A stretch of DNA of 64,000 nt from Ceratopteris richardii (lineage: Eukaryota; Streptophyta; Polypodiopsida; Polypodiales; Pteridaceae). The stretch spans positions 112,588,766-112,652,765 of the forward strand of contig CM035423.1 of NCBI GenBank assembly GCA_020310875.1, given 5' to 3'. Both the position numbers and the translations under genes were made by a program. Below the pieces are notes generated by a model. It did no database searches, was not told the DNA's origin, and worked only from the letters and a program-made list of their open reading frames with translations. Shown piece by piece: positions 10,217-21,757 of this stretch (positions are counted from its first letter, which is position 1; each line of letters starts with the position of its first letter).

Positions 10217-13055
10217 TCTTGTTCCATAGCCGCTTAGCAGTTTGGAGGTTCCAAGACTCCACCCCCTAATGCCAATGATCGGGAACCAGATAGAGTCATT
10301 TTGTCTTATCCCGACTGCCCACCTCCACTCATCACTGATCTTAATCAATTTTTTGGCCTTGTTCCAACTCTTCCATAAGGAACACACGAGGCTGGAGCCT
10401 TTAGGGGACACCGAGTGGGGAGAGAACATAAGCGAAAGGATCCCTATGTCCTTCCAACGAGGAAATCCGGCCAAGATAAGGTCTTGCAAGTTTCTAAAGA
10501 TCAATTTAGCCCAGGAGGAATCACTATTGCTCCAAGCCTTGTTAAACCACTTGGCTGCCAACTTGTCAGCCAACCCAACGATATCCAAAATACCCAAGCC
10601 CCTCTGTCTTTCGAGCTGATGCAAGTTTCCCATTTGATTTTGGGAATCCACCTCCTATTCGGGTCCCCAGTCCATAGGAAGTTTCTGCAGATTCTTTCCA
10701 CTTTGACCAACTCTTTCTCCTTAGGTCTCCAACACGAGATAAAGTATATAGTCGTAGAAAGCATAAATGTGTTAACAACCAGTGCTTGCCCCGCCAAGTT
10801 AACTTGCATACCTTTCCAATGATTTAGTTTGCTATCCAATTTGGATAGCACCCAGTTCCACTGTTGATCCATTGAGATGTTGAAGCCCATCGGAATGCCG
10901 AGGAGACGGAAGACTTCACCTCTAGGGATAACTTGACACCCCTCATCTAACAACAGTTGGAGTGTAGGTCCATGAATTGCTCTGAAAGGAGTTTTAGCAT
11001 GGTTGATTTTTGAGCCTGACGCCACACAAAGGTGTCGAGGCACCTCCATAACACCTCAATGTTGCTTGTATCATTAAGTACAAAGGCATTCATGTCATCG
11101 ACAAAGAGTGTCGCAATCATTTGGCCGTGATCTAGGGGTAGAGAAAGGTCCTTCATGCAAAGGTCATATAATTTTCTCATTAGATACACTTTATTTCATG
11201 GTCTCTTTTTCATATGTTTCCAAGTGGAAACCATCTTTGTGAACTTTAGGCTGCATCCAAGGTCTTTCAGTGATTGAAAAATAAAGTCCCATTCCAATCT
11301 GTCATACGCTTTGTCGAAGTCGATCTCAATGAATAAGAGATCTTGTGGAGACTCCTTAGCAAACGCAAGGCCTTCCCAAATATCGACAAGTGCTTCAGGT
11401 ACAGATCAACCTTTGATAAAGCCTTTCTAGTCCTCACAAAGCCATGACTTTAGATGACAAGAGATTCTGTTGGTGATAACTTTGGCAATTATCTTGTATC
11501 CAGTTTGGAGCATGGTAATCGGCTGCCAATTTTCAATTTTGTTCTTATCTCCTCTTTTGTGAATTAACTTGATGACACCATTATTAAGACACTCAGGGAG
11601 GGCACTAAAGGAGAGAGCCTCTTGCCACACTAGACACAGTGGGGTGGCCACCATGTGCTTGAAGGACTTAAAAAACTCATTGGTGAGGCCATCGGGGCCT
11701 CGACTTTTTCCATTGGGAAGAGCATCAATAACCTCGATAATTTCATTCTCGGAAATGTTAGCATCCAATAGAGAATTCATGTTCTGTGGGATTCTAGGTT
11801 GAGCAAACCTTGAGATGGTCACCATGCAGTCACACCTGTGTGGGGAAAGAGGAGTCAAGACCCTAAGAAGATGGGTAAAGTGTTCGACGATGATAGATCT
11901 ATTGTCAACTTCCATGCTACATTCGATCCCATTGTTGTCAACGAAGAAGGGGATGGCTTCCCTAGCTTGTTTCCTTTTGAGGATGTTACACATCTCTTTT
12001 GATGGTTTGTCAGCCTTCCCCGCTCACCAATCTTTGAAGAATATTTGTAGATTTTTCATTTGAACCTCTTCCTCGAGTCTTAGTCTTCCCTTGATTTACA
12101 GAAGCCCTTGTTGGCATTGCAAGTTACCTTTGATCACTTCTTCTTCAAGCCATGAGAGCCTCCGGTATACCATTTCTCTTCTTTTTTTCTCGATATCTCT
12201 TATAGCCTTATGAGTCCTGATCAGAATCTGCCGAGTCCTATCCACCGTGCTTCTCCAACACTTAGTCGGCTCATTACTGAAGGCAAAGGCCTCCGCCCAC
12301 AGTGCGGAAATTTCTTGGTGGATAGAGGGGAGGGAAAACGACGTCTCACACGCATGAAACCAAGGAGCTTTCTAGAGCATGGGAATTGGTTTGAAAGAAA
12401 GAGTAATCGGATAGTGGTCTGAGATAGTCACATCCATGTGTTGGGAAACCGAAGGAATACCCCACTAGAGGATGGTGTTTTGGTCAATGTAACATCTACC
12501 AAGTCTGGCTTTCCTCACAGAGTCCCCCGATTGGAGATTAGACCAGGAGAACCCCTTCATGTCTTTCACCTCGACGAGGTCGAGATGGAGCTTGGTTTTA
12601 TCCCATATCTCTTTCTCTTGATCTTCAATAATTTTCCCTTGTTATTCCATCGGTCCTCAGGAAGCTCAACCATGTTGAAGTCCCCGCAAATCAAAACATT
12701 ATGTGAGAGGGAGTCAAGGGAAGTCCATATATGGATTCTATCCACCTCTCTATTAGGGGCATAAAATGAGACCACAGTGAACTCATTAGGGAATCCGATA
12801 GAGCTAGCAATCCAACAATGATTCTGATCTTCACAAGTCGAGGTCACTCTGCCTGACCAGGACAGACTAATACCAATCGCAGCACCCCCCCTAGGGTGCA
12901 AAGTGTAAAACCAAAGGTGATTCAGAGAAATGCATTTAAGCTGTTTCTAGAGATCCTCTGCATCGATTTTGATCCCTCGTATGCACATAAATTTGGGGAT
13001 GAGGCACTTGTCTTTGAACCACTCACCAAGAATTACTGCTCTTGAGGGGTTAGTT
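10217..13055 (-). pseudogene. LINE ORF2 pseudogene, subfamily A-like, lacking both ends
   Basis: Reading right to left on the minus strand: endonuclease pieces (about 13050-12300, with NVLICGDFNMVE and the Y-A-P-N loop), the charged linker (about 12260-12010), the RT (NKIENWQPITMLQTGYKI at about 11520, motif B region near 11190) and the post-RT region (GCQVIPRGEVFRLLGIPMGF, NFLWTGDPNRRW), stopping at about 10217 in RLWNK. Several frameshifts and stops split it into frames at 12901-12566, 11993-11427, 11189-10947, 11049-10501 and 10651-10181. The zf-RVT part, 3' UTR and poly(A) are missing, so it is not an ordinary 5'-truncated insertion but a piece cut out by later rearrangement. Confidence 0.85.
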
Positions 13056-13289
13056 CTTCCTAGTGTTTGCCTTCAGATAGTGTAACCCCTACTTTATGGG
13101 ATACAGGAGATCCCATGGGTAGTATGCCCTCTTTGATGGGTTACGCGACGTCCCATCAGTTGTATTCCCCTTCATTTAAAGTTGTCCTTTCAATCAACTC
13201 AAGAAAAGGGTTCAAGCAAAGGAAAATTAAGCCTTGGCCGAACATCCTTGTTAAAAAACTGAACTATCTGCTGAAGATGTAGAGAAAAC
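13056..13289 (+). other. Two degenerate LINE 3'-UTR-like blocks
   Basis: The blocks at about 13089-13126 and 13129-13170 both resemble the LINE 3' UTR signature 'tttgtgggatttgggg' followed by 'cccatgggcactag'. They look like two decayed tails in plus orientation between opposed LINE fragments. The remainder is not recognised. Confidence 0.3.
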
Positions 13290-16190
13290 CTATACCATCG
13301 GCTCTGGAGACTCAAAGAAGAAGTTAATAAAGGGAAGATTCAATCTCATAAGGGACTCCAAAATCTCAAAGAAGAAGAGGAGATCAAAAGGAAAAATCTT
13401 CAAATTTATTTTAAGGAATGGTGGGCTGGTAAGGCAGATAGACCCCACCAAAGAGATGTGCAATATTCTTAGAAGAAAACAAATTCAAGAGGAGATCCCA
13501 CTACTGCTTGATGAGAATGTGGTGGAATGTAAGACAGAGGAAGAGAACATTGGCATTATAGTAGCACACTTCACAAGTCTCTTGGGTGGTGCTTGTCCTC
13601 TCTCCCCCCATAGGCTGGATTGCATGGCCACCATCTCTCAAACATACTTACACAGAATCCCACGTAACTTGAGCGCTCTGCTTCATGCCACAATTTCGAA
13701 ACAGGAGATCCTTGAAGTTATTGATTCACTTCCGGATGGCAAAATCCCGAGACCTTATGGGCTCACTAATGAGTTCTTTAAATCATTCAATGATGTGGTG
13801 GCCACCCCCTTGCGTCTTGTTTGGCTTGAGTCACTCGAGTTTGGTGCCCTTCCCGCTTGTCTCAACAACAACATCATCAAACTTATCCATAAAAAAGGGG
13901 AGAGGAACAGAATCGAGAACTGGAGACCTATCACAATGCTTCAAACCGGGTATAAGATTCTCGCTAAGGTCATTGCCAACAGGATATCCTGCCATTTAAA
14001 TCAGTGGCTTAACAAAGACCAAAAAGACTTCATTAAGGGAAGGTCAATATTTGAAGCCATCATTGATACCTTGGAAGGTTTGTACTTCACTGAAGAATCT
14101 AATTAGGACATTGTCTTCCTCAAGATTGACTTTCACAAAGCATACCATCGATTGGAATGGGACTATATTTTACAATCGATAAAAGACCTCGTGTGTAGTC
14201 AAAGATTCCTAAGGATGATCTCCTCTCTCCTTGGGAATGCTTCAACCAAAGTCAATGTAAACGGGAAACTTTCAAAGGCAATCAAACTGAAATGATCCAT
14301 CAGGCAAGGTTGCCCATTGTCCTCGTTGATGTTTGCCATTGCCACTGAAGGACTTAGCTGACTTGTGGAGCGACACAGGGAGCTTGGTCGCATAAGAGGC
14401 ATCACTCTGCCACACAAATCTAGGCAAATGACCATGAGGCTTTTTGTGGACGACACAAATGCCTTTGTTCACAATGATGATACCATTCTGGAAACCTTTT
14501 GGTGGTGCCTTGACACCTTTTGTGTGGCCTATGGATCCAGAATTAACCATTCCAAGACTACATTCAGGGCTATCAAAGGGAGTCAACCCAATCTCCTCTC
14601 TGTGTAGGGATGCCAAAGCATTCAATCGGGTTAGGTCGTTCACATTCTTGGTATCCCCATGGGAGTCGGTGTTACTCTAGAACAAAGGTGGGCCTCGGTC
14701 CTCGCCAAACTTAATAATAAACTTACCTATTGGAGGGGTTTGCAAATTAATCTTGTTGGCCGGCCCATGGTGATGAACATGTTCGTCATATCCTCAATCA
14801 TATACTTTCTTTCTTGTTGGAGACCGAAGGATCAAGAATTAGCCAAACTGGAAAGCACTTGTAGGAACTTTCTTTTGGATTGGGAACCATAATAGGAGGG
14901 GAGTGCCTTAAATCAAATGGTCCATATGTATTATCCAAAAGTAGAGTGGAGGTCTGGATATTATGGACATTGGGAGCATGGCCAATAAACTGGCGACAAA
15001 GTGGATGATTAAGGCCTGGTGCAATAGAGATTCCTCCTGGGCACATTAATTTTTAGAAACACAAACGTGATTACTCTAGTGGGCTACCATGGATGGAAAA
15101 ACCTCAACATCCTCACCCTATTATTCTCTCTGATTCTAGTTTCACCCAAAGGATCAATCTTGGTAAAATCCTTGGGGTTGAGCTGGAACAAATTCAAACC
15201 TCACATCAGAATCAGTGAAGATTGGAAGTGGGATGCAAGTGCAAGTATAAGATAAAATGATTCTATTTGGTTCCCAATCCAAGGCATGAGAAACGTGGAG
15301 CCTTGGAATGTCTTAAGTGCCAAGAGACTATGGAATAAGGGATTCAAAAAATGGAAGCACCTCTGGAAACAGGACATGAACAGATGGGTGGACTTTTAGG
15401 ACCTTGACCCTAGTGTTGTGGTCACGTACAAGGAATGGAATGTTTTATTGAGCAGACGCCATGCTTGGGACCGCTCTAAAATCCGACTACTGATGGGATA
15501 GGATGCTTTGGACCTATTGGGTCTTAAATGGTTTAATGGTAGTCACCTCTCCAAGCTTCCTTATGTTGAAGCTCCCAATGACATTCACATCAGTCTCAAC
15601 AAGAAATGGTGTCTCAATTGGACGTGACTTTGATGCGATATGGAATTTATGTCTATCTGGCACCCTCTCATTGAAAACAAAAAGTCGGCCCTCCTATGGA
15701 AAATTTTACACCGGGGAATATGGACCAATGCAAAAGCTAACAAGACCTCTGGTGTTCCGCCCTGTTGCAAGCGGTGTTGCCATAGAAAAGAGGATATTGG
15801 TCACCTGTTCTTTGCTTGCCCTAAATTGCTTCGGTTATGGAGGAACCTCGGTCGTTCTCTGGGAATCCAAGAACAAATCAATTGGAAGCAAGCCCTCATT
15901 AGTGAAGCGATTGGTTGCTCTACGACATTGTGGAATGTGATTAGGGGAGAGATCCTTTGGAAGATTTGGCGGGAAAGATGCACTCACAACTATGACAATA
16001 CCCCCAAGAAGTGGTCGATCGAGAAGTCCCTATTCCTTCTCGGCAAAAGAATTGCTAGTTGTAAGAAACCCCCCCCCCCCCCTTCAAACATCACAAAGAG
16101 CTACAATATGTCAACAATAAGATTAAAGCCAAGTGGGCTCCGCATGATGGGATGCAAGGTTTATCAACCTCCTCTATAACCTCATGTAAG
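13290..16190 (+). pseudogene. LINE ORF2 pseudogene, subfamily B-like, 5'-truncated
   Basis: It starts in the linker after the endonuclease (YHRLWRLKEEVNKGKIQ) and has an early frameshift. It runs through the RT (ENWRPITMLQTGYKILAK at about 13918; motif A region KIDFHKAYHRLEWD at about 14123, where two Asp are His; LFVDDTNAF at about 14441 instead of FADDMNAF), the post-RT region and zf-RVT (HPLIENKKSALLWKILHRG, CKRCCHRKEDIGHLFFACP), and ends near 16190 without a clear poly(A). There are many stops and frameshifts. It resembles the 43-49 kb copy more than the 32-37 kb copy (GALPACLNN, IIKLIHKKGE). Confidence 0.85.
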
Positions 16191-16239
16191 CTTTGTTAGG
16201 ACCGCCATGAAGGCTCTACCAGATTATCGGAAAGAAAAT

Positions 16240-16683
16240 GAGACTTCAGAAACATATCAGCTGGATGCATGCTTTGCTAGGAGAAGCGTTCAGTTGCTCT
16301 GTCTTTCTGGAATGCCATCATAGGGGAGGCCCTATGGAAGATTTGGCAGAAAAGGTATGCTTACAACTTTGGTGACTCCCCTATAGTGTGGTTTATTGAG
16401 AAATCATTGTTCCTCCTTGACAAAAGCATCATTAATTGTAAGAAATCCCCCCCTTTTTAGGCATCAGCACGTGCTGCCTACAACAAGCTTGAACTTAGGT
16501 GGGCCCCGCATGAGAGTGTTGAGAACCTTCTTTGTAATGCCATCTTAACTTTGTAAAAGCTATCCGCACTCTGTGGGATTAGGGGGATCACATGGGCACT
16601 AGTCCCCTTCTCTTGCACTTTTCTTTTAATTACTTCAAGTCTGAGAGAGTAGGCTAAGGCCAAACTTTCTTTATAAAAAAAAA
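16240..16683 (+). mobile_element. 5'-truncated LINE tail with poly(A)
   Basis: It begins in the last part of ORF2 (LLGEAF.CSVFLWNAIIGEALWKIW), continues through EKSLFLLDKSIINCKKSPPF, the stop, and the 3' UTR (gtgggattaggggg, gcactagtcccc, gagagtaggctaagg), and ends in a run of A at 16675. It lies directly behind the larger LINE pseudogene and in the same orientation, so it is a separate insertion. Confidence 0.8.
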
Positions 16684-16840
16684 ACGAAACTATTATAAAA
16701 ACAATGAATAAATTTCATTCGAGCTGGTTTACATACTTCTAGGTCATCTGACTGACCCAGCTCTCACCACGATGTTGGCACATTTACATACTACAAGTGT
16801 GCTTTCGAGAGGATTACCAGCAAAAGGTACTCCCCACTCG

Positions 16841-16856
16841 CTCTGTCTTTCTTTCT
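16841..16856. repeat. Target-site duplication, left copy
   Basis: ctctgtctttctttct, identical to 20283-20298. The two copies bracket the LINE 16857-20282 and its nested insertion. Confidence 0.75.
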
Positions 16857-17334
16857 TTTTTTTTTTAATAAAAGGAAGTTCGGCCTAAGCCTAATCTCCC
16901 GGACTTTAATAAAAATAAAGAAAAAAAGTTACAAGTGAATGGGACTAGTGCCCATGGGACCCCCCAAATCCCACAATGCAGGGGAGGAGTATGCCAAGCT
17001 AGAGGGCATTACAAATGAGGCGGTGTCGGGAAGAAGAAGGACGTGGCGGGAAGCTGGTGCGTGGGGTTGGATCAGGCCCCTCTCTGGTGCGCCGTTCCCG
17101 CTGTCCTGCGAGCGGCGTCTGCGTGCTGGGCGCCTCGCCTGTGCTCTCTGGAGCGTGCGCAATCTTCGTATGCGTGGGCCCCTTGCCCCTCGGAAGTGTC
17201 GAGACGTGCGTGCGTACACGACCGTAGGCGTCGAGAAAGAGACAAATCAGATACAGCACTGATTCTCAAAATCACTGGGTCGGTGTGTATACAAACTCGA
17301 TGGTACAATAAAAATCTGAATGATACAGTGATGC

Positions 17335-17456
17335 CCGCTACAGTGCAGGTCCGCGATACAAAAATCCGCTATAGTGCAGAATAGATAAATAAAAAAAAAT
17401 GCCACCGCTACAGTGCGGTGTCGGGAAGATATGATGTAGGCCTCCCGCTACAGTGC
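17335..17456. repeat. Four copies of CCGCTACAGTGC
   Basis: The 12-mer occurs at 17335, 17405 and 17445, and with one change at 17366 (CCGCTATAGTGC), spaced 31, 39 and 40 bases. It lies inside the TG..CA-ended insertion and could be a protein-binding array or a relic of local duplication. Confidence 0.7.
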
Positions 17457-18238
17457 AGGAAGTCACCCTCTATCTTTTTCTTCTGGTCTTTGCGATTTAA
17501 TCTTTTCTTCACTTTTCTTTGATCCAAGCTTTTCTTCAAGTCCTCACTTTGTAGCTCTTTACTACAATAATCTCTGATCACGCAGTAACCTGTAGGAAAG
17601 TTCCATAAGAAAGACCACGGGGTAGGGAACAAAACATGTTAGTACTATAGAACAAAATCATCTTCTCAATCATTTTAATGTTCTTCTTACAAACAAAACA
17701 ATAGTACTAAAAAAAAAAAATCCCTTTGTCTTTGAGTATTTATAGATTTGCAACAACTCGGATGATGGTTCTCTCATGTTAAAATTGCATGTCTAATAGT
17801 ATGGCATTACTAGAATGATTCAAGCTTTAATGGATTTGCTCAATCTCCATGAAAAGATGGTAATCATGACATAATGTGAAACCCTCCCATAATACACTTT
17901 CATCTCGAAATTGTCATAGTTATGCAATGGAAGTGTTTGTAAAGTACGGCATGTCAATAAAACAAAGATATACAAAATGCTAACATCATTCAATCCGTTG
18001 AATTGCAAATTCACCCATAAATTACAACGTCCAATTATTATCATTTTATCGCGGCTTTGAATCCTTGTCTCTTTATAAACACATCATTATATTTGACATA
18101 TCTGGCTTCGTTTCTATTTGGGACACCTCAAGCTCATCATTCGGATTTCTTCACATCGCATTAGTGTTATCTTATATTTGCTCTCGAACATTAGACAAAT
18201 GCTATGAATACAATCCCATTCGATCATAAAATAATGAC

Positions 18239-18760
18239 GGTGATCTCCGATTGTCTCTCTGTGTTCCTTTCTCTATCTTTCTCTCTCTCTCTCTCCTGCC
18301 GTGCACTACCCCCCTCCCTCTCTCTCTCTCCCTCTCTCTCTCTATCAGTCTCTTTCTCTCTCTATCTGTCTCTCTTCCACGTATTCTATCAAATTATGCC
18401 GCCACCTAACTCCATCTGACTCTCTCTCTGAAGCGGGCGTAGAATCTCTCTCCTTATCCCCCGCCTGAGCGCCCTCCAGCCTCTCTCTCTCTCTACGTGA
18501 TCCATGCGCATGCGCTATCTGTGCACCGCCTCTCTCTCTCTCTCTATGTTATGTTTGGTGTGTCGTGAGTGATCAACCGTCTAATTCCATCTGTCCTACA
18601 AGTAAGCTCGCTCTCTGACACACGCAGCAACCGCTCAATAACTCTCAGCATCGCGGCCGCCTTTGACTCCCTCTCTCTCCTCTTTGAAGCGCAGCGCATC
18701 TGACGTAGCTCCCTCTCTCTCTCCTCCTGTTCGAAATCAGCTGCCCACATCACTCACATA
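18239..18760. repeat. CT-rich microsatellite region
   Basis: Repeated (CT)n and CTCTCC runs interleaved with short unique segments. Frames here are repeat artefacts. Confidence 0.85.
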
Positions 18761-20282
18761 CATAAGATTTGTAACACCTACAAATTCTCTCTAGCAGCCG
18801 AATCGGATTTAAGTGTGCGCTGTCGGCTCCGGTCCTCTTTCTCCATATATCTGCAGCACCGACTGCGCCAGGTGGTTCCTGCCAACCTATCATCTCTCTC
18901 TAGCAACAAACATTCAGCATGACCGCATAGGATTAAAGCCTTCTTCTCGGACAGAGACATGATGGCGCAGAAAAGAGATCCGCAGGAGATTTTCATTAAG
19001 ATGCAGAGTCTTTCTATGCTACAGCACCCATCCGTGGGCCTCTCTGATGATACCTCCCTCGTCTCCCTCTCTCTGTGTAGTGCATGACCACCTCTAATCC
19101 CGATAACCATGGTCCATAAGTATACAATCGTGAAAAAACTCACAAACTAAGTGACCATACAAGAAGACTACCTCCATCTCTGCCATTATGGAAGTATGAA
19201 AAAGGAAGTAAAACATAAATGAAGAAGTAAGGTCAAGGAGCATACCTGTAGGAAAGTTCCACAAGAAAGACCACGGGGAGAAACAAATGAGTTTATGCAC
19301 CTATTTATAGGCCTCTCCACCCTTGGGCTTTCCTCTAGAAACTTCCAACCTCCTTAACCAACTTTCCAATTTCAGACGACCATGCATGTTCAGTTACTAT
19401 TCTTGGAAAATCCCATCTGTTGGTTCTATTTTTGATTTTTTTCCTTTTTATTTTCCCTAAATTAATGTTTTGGTTTCACACTATATACAAGGTTAATTAA
19501 TCTAAGGGTTTGACCTAGGACAACCATCAATTTCAAGGGTCCGACCTAGGGATCTTGATCGGGAAATTTAGGGGTTTGCTCACAATTATCTCAAACTCGC
19601 CAATTCATGGGTTTATTTACAGTTCGGACCTAAAATCCAAGGGTTTCCAAGGGTCCAAGTCCGGTTTTCATGGGTAAACTCGTGTTTCCAATCAGTTTCA
19701 AGGGTCAAACCTAAAGTTTTCATGGGTCTAACGTCAGTTATTTACACGCACGGTCTAACACACATCTCAAACATGTTTTCGCATCACAAAATCAATTAAT
19801 TTGGCCTAAATATGTACAAAATATACCACTCTCTCGATCAAAACATCACACAAAAACTCAAAAATAATGAACTTTTGAAAAAAACTCAGTGCACACTCCC
19901 TGCGGGATTTCATCCCGACAGCGGATACTACCCGCCTTCTCTGCGGTCAGGATCTTCCTTGCCTGGAGGGCCTCAAATGGAGCAATGGTAAGAAGCTATC
20001 CAGAACCTCCAACTTCAAAGAGGATTTAGATGTTCACCACACTCTTAACAAGAGATGGTGCCTTTCTTGGACCAAACTTCGGTGGGAACTAAAATTCATG
20101 TCTATTTGGCACCCCCTAATTGAGATCCATTCTCATGTGGCAGATCTTGCATAGAGGTATCTGGTCCAATGCAAGGGCTAACAAAATTTGTGGTGTGCCG
20201 CCATGGTGCAAGCGTTCTGTGCCAAGTCGAGTGTTATCTGGCGTCACGTGACCCGAGTATTGAAACTCACGAACCAAATCAA

Positions 20283-20298
20283 CTCTGTCTTTCTTTCT
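20283..20298. repeat. Target-site duplication, right copy
   Basis: ctctgtctttctttct, a perfect match to 16841-16856; see the LINE between them. Confidence 0.75.
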
Positions 20299-21016
20299 CG
20301 CATCCCATGCCATCTAATGCATTAGTAGTTCTTCTTCTCTCTCTAACTCAGTTTGAATTAATGTCTCAGGAGTCAGAGGAAGCTCCACGATGAGGTAGTC
20401 TCGTAGAAGCAATACCGATGCTGAAGACGAGCATAAAGAGCGGAATAGACAATTTAATATGGGGTCCGGGGAAAGCCAACTACAGCGTCTGACGACGATG
20501 TAATGTCTGTGAGTCGCGGGTGGCGACCCGTGCTTGTATTTGTCTTTCCAGTGGTTTCTACTAAATAGGTTTGCTTTTCTCAGAAAGACAAGTAAGTACA
20601 GACGAATCGAGACGATATAATGTCTGTAAGGAGTCGCGGCCCGTGCTAGTATTTGTCTTTCTACGACATAGGTTTCTGCAATTTGATTACCATCTAAGTA
20701 GTGCGCGTGTCCGTGATTCCGTGAATGTTTGTGTGCGAGAGACAGGGACAGCTCGTGGCTCGAGGTCTTCATTCTGCGTGCGGGCAATTCTATTCTCTTT
20801 CCAGCGACAAGCAAACGGGTGCTGAAGCTGATGGCTTTTTTAGTTCGATAAAGGCTCGTCCCTGATGCTTTTAATAATACTTGCAACTTGTGCACCTGTG
20901 TGTGAGAGTAAAAGCGAAAGAGATGGAAGAGGGAGAAAGTATGGCGATGATTCTATTCTTTTCACAGGAGCAAACAAACAGATGGCAATGACTGCCTTTG
21001 AGCGACAAAAGCTTCA
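20299..21016. repeat. Degenerate tandem repeats, no gene
   Basis: Segments recur in modified form: 'gacgatgtaatgtctgt...cccgtgcttgtatttgtctttc' at about 20492 and again at about 20609; 'attctattct' followed by 'caaacgggtgctgaagctgatgg' at about 20787 and a similar block at about 20951; 'acttgcaacttgtg' at 20879 and 'acctgcaacttgtg' at 21022. This suggests old local duplications. No coding support. Confidence 0.45.
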
Positions 21017-21037
21017 GTGATACCTGCAACTTGTGTT
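21017..21037. repeat. Target-site duplication, left copy
   Basis: A 21-bp direct repeat starting gtgatacctgcaac, perfectly repeated at 21737-21757. Confidence 0.9.
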
Positions 21038-21736
21038 TTTTTTTTTTTTTTTTTTTTAAATAACGGAAGTTCGGCCTTAGCCTAATCTCTCGGACTTTAA
21101 TTATAATAAAGAGAAAAAGTTACAAGTGAGTGGGACTAGTGCTCATGGGACCCCCCAAATCCCATAATGCAGGGGAGGAGTATGGCAAGCTACAGGGCAT
21201 TACAAATGAGGCGGATAAAATTATCATCACCCTCATGTGGGACCTATTTGGGTTTCAACTTGTTGTTTTCGAGGAGATAAATACAGTGATGTCTAAACCT
21301 TGGCGATCTCTTGACTCGGGAGATTCTTTTACCTAGGAGAAACAAGGATTTCTCGATCGACCATTCCTTAGGAGTTTGGCCAAAATTGACAGCACAACGC
21401 TCCCTCCAAATCTTTCAGAGAGCCTCACCTCTGATGGCATTCCACAGCCTCGATGAGCAACCGATCGCCTCACCCAACATCACTTGTTGCCAGTTGATTT
21501 GACTCGTGAGTCTCAAAACTCGGGTCACGTGATGCCAGATAACACGGGACTTAGGGCAGTCGAAGAACAGGTGAGCTAAATCTTCGATGCACCGATGGCA
21601 ACGCTTGCACCATGGCGACACACCACAGATTTTGTTAGCCCTTGCATTGGTCCATATACCTTTATGCAAGATCTGCCACATGAGAACGGACTTTTTGACC
21701 TCAATTAGGAGGTGCCAAATAGACATGAATTAGGGG
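21038..21736 (-). mobile_element. 5'-truncated LINE, subfamily A
   Basis: Poly(T) at 21038, 3' UTR, then the minus-strand end of ORF2: NKICGVSPWCKRCHRCIEDL, INWQQVMLGEAIGCSSRLW, and the codons around the end of ORF2. It stops abruptly in HLLIE at the 5' side. The perfect 21-bp duplication and closeness to the copies at 23 and 37 kb make it young. A classic endonuclease-mediated, 5'-truncated insertion of about 0.7 kb. Confidence 0.9.
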
Positions 21737-21757
21737 GTGATACCTGCAACTTGTGTT
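21737..21757. repeat. Target-site duplication, right copy
   Basis: Identical to 21017-21037. Confidence 0.9.

Larger units (their letters stand above)
17024..19921 (-). mobile_element. 2.9-kb TG..CA-ended insertion, LTR-retrotransposon-like fossil
   Basis: It begins TGTCGGGA and ends TCCCGACA, and the 4-bp flank gcgg is present on both sides (17020-17023, 19922-19925). On the minus strand the end reads tgtcgggatgaaatcccg, like the start of many plant LTRs. There is no recognisable gag or pol. The interior holds a GC-rich part (about 17030-17240), CT microsatellites (18240-18760) and a 35-bp segment repeated at 17588-17622 and 19244-19278. It could be a solo LTR or a non-autonomous LTR element; a DNA transposon is less likely. 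No coding potential remains. Confidence 0.45.
16857..20282 (-). mobile_element. Twin-primed (5'-inverted) LINE, split by a later insertion
   Basis: 16857-17023 is the minus-strand poly(T), 3' UTR and last codons of a subfamily A LINE. 19926-20282 is an ORF2 segment of the same family in plus orientation (from ACTACCCGCCTTCTC to the zf-RVT region, with small internal deletions). The 16-bp repeats outside and the opposed orientations are the pattern of twin priming, where the 5' part of the cDNA is inverted. The two parts would be adjacent but for the 2.9-kb insertion 17024-19921: its right flank continues 'gcggat', exactly the LINE sequence expected after 'gaggcgg' on the left. Confidence 0.7.

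Noticed and set aside
13067-13282. 71-codon plus-strand frame
   Set aside because: Covers LINE 3'-UTR-like repeats and a decayed linker; no independent support.
16929-17384. Overlapping GC-rich frames on both strands
   Set aside because: Base composition leaves many frames open; composition is Arg/Pro/Ser rich with no motif, and it crosses the LINE tail border.
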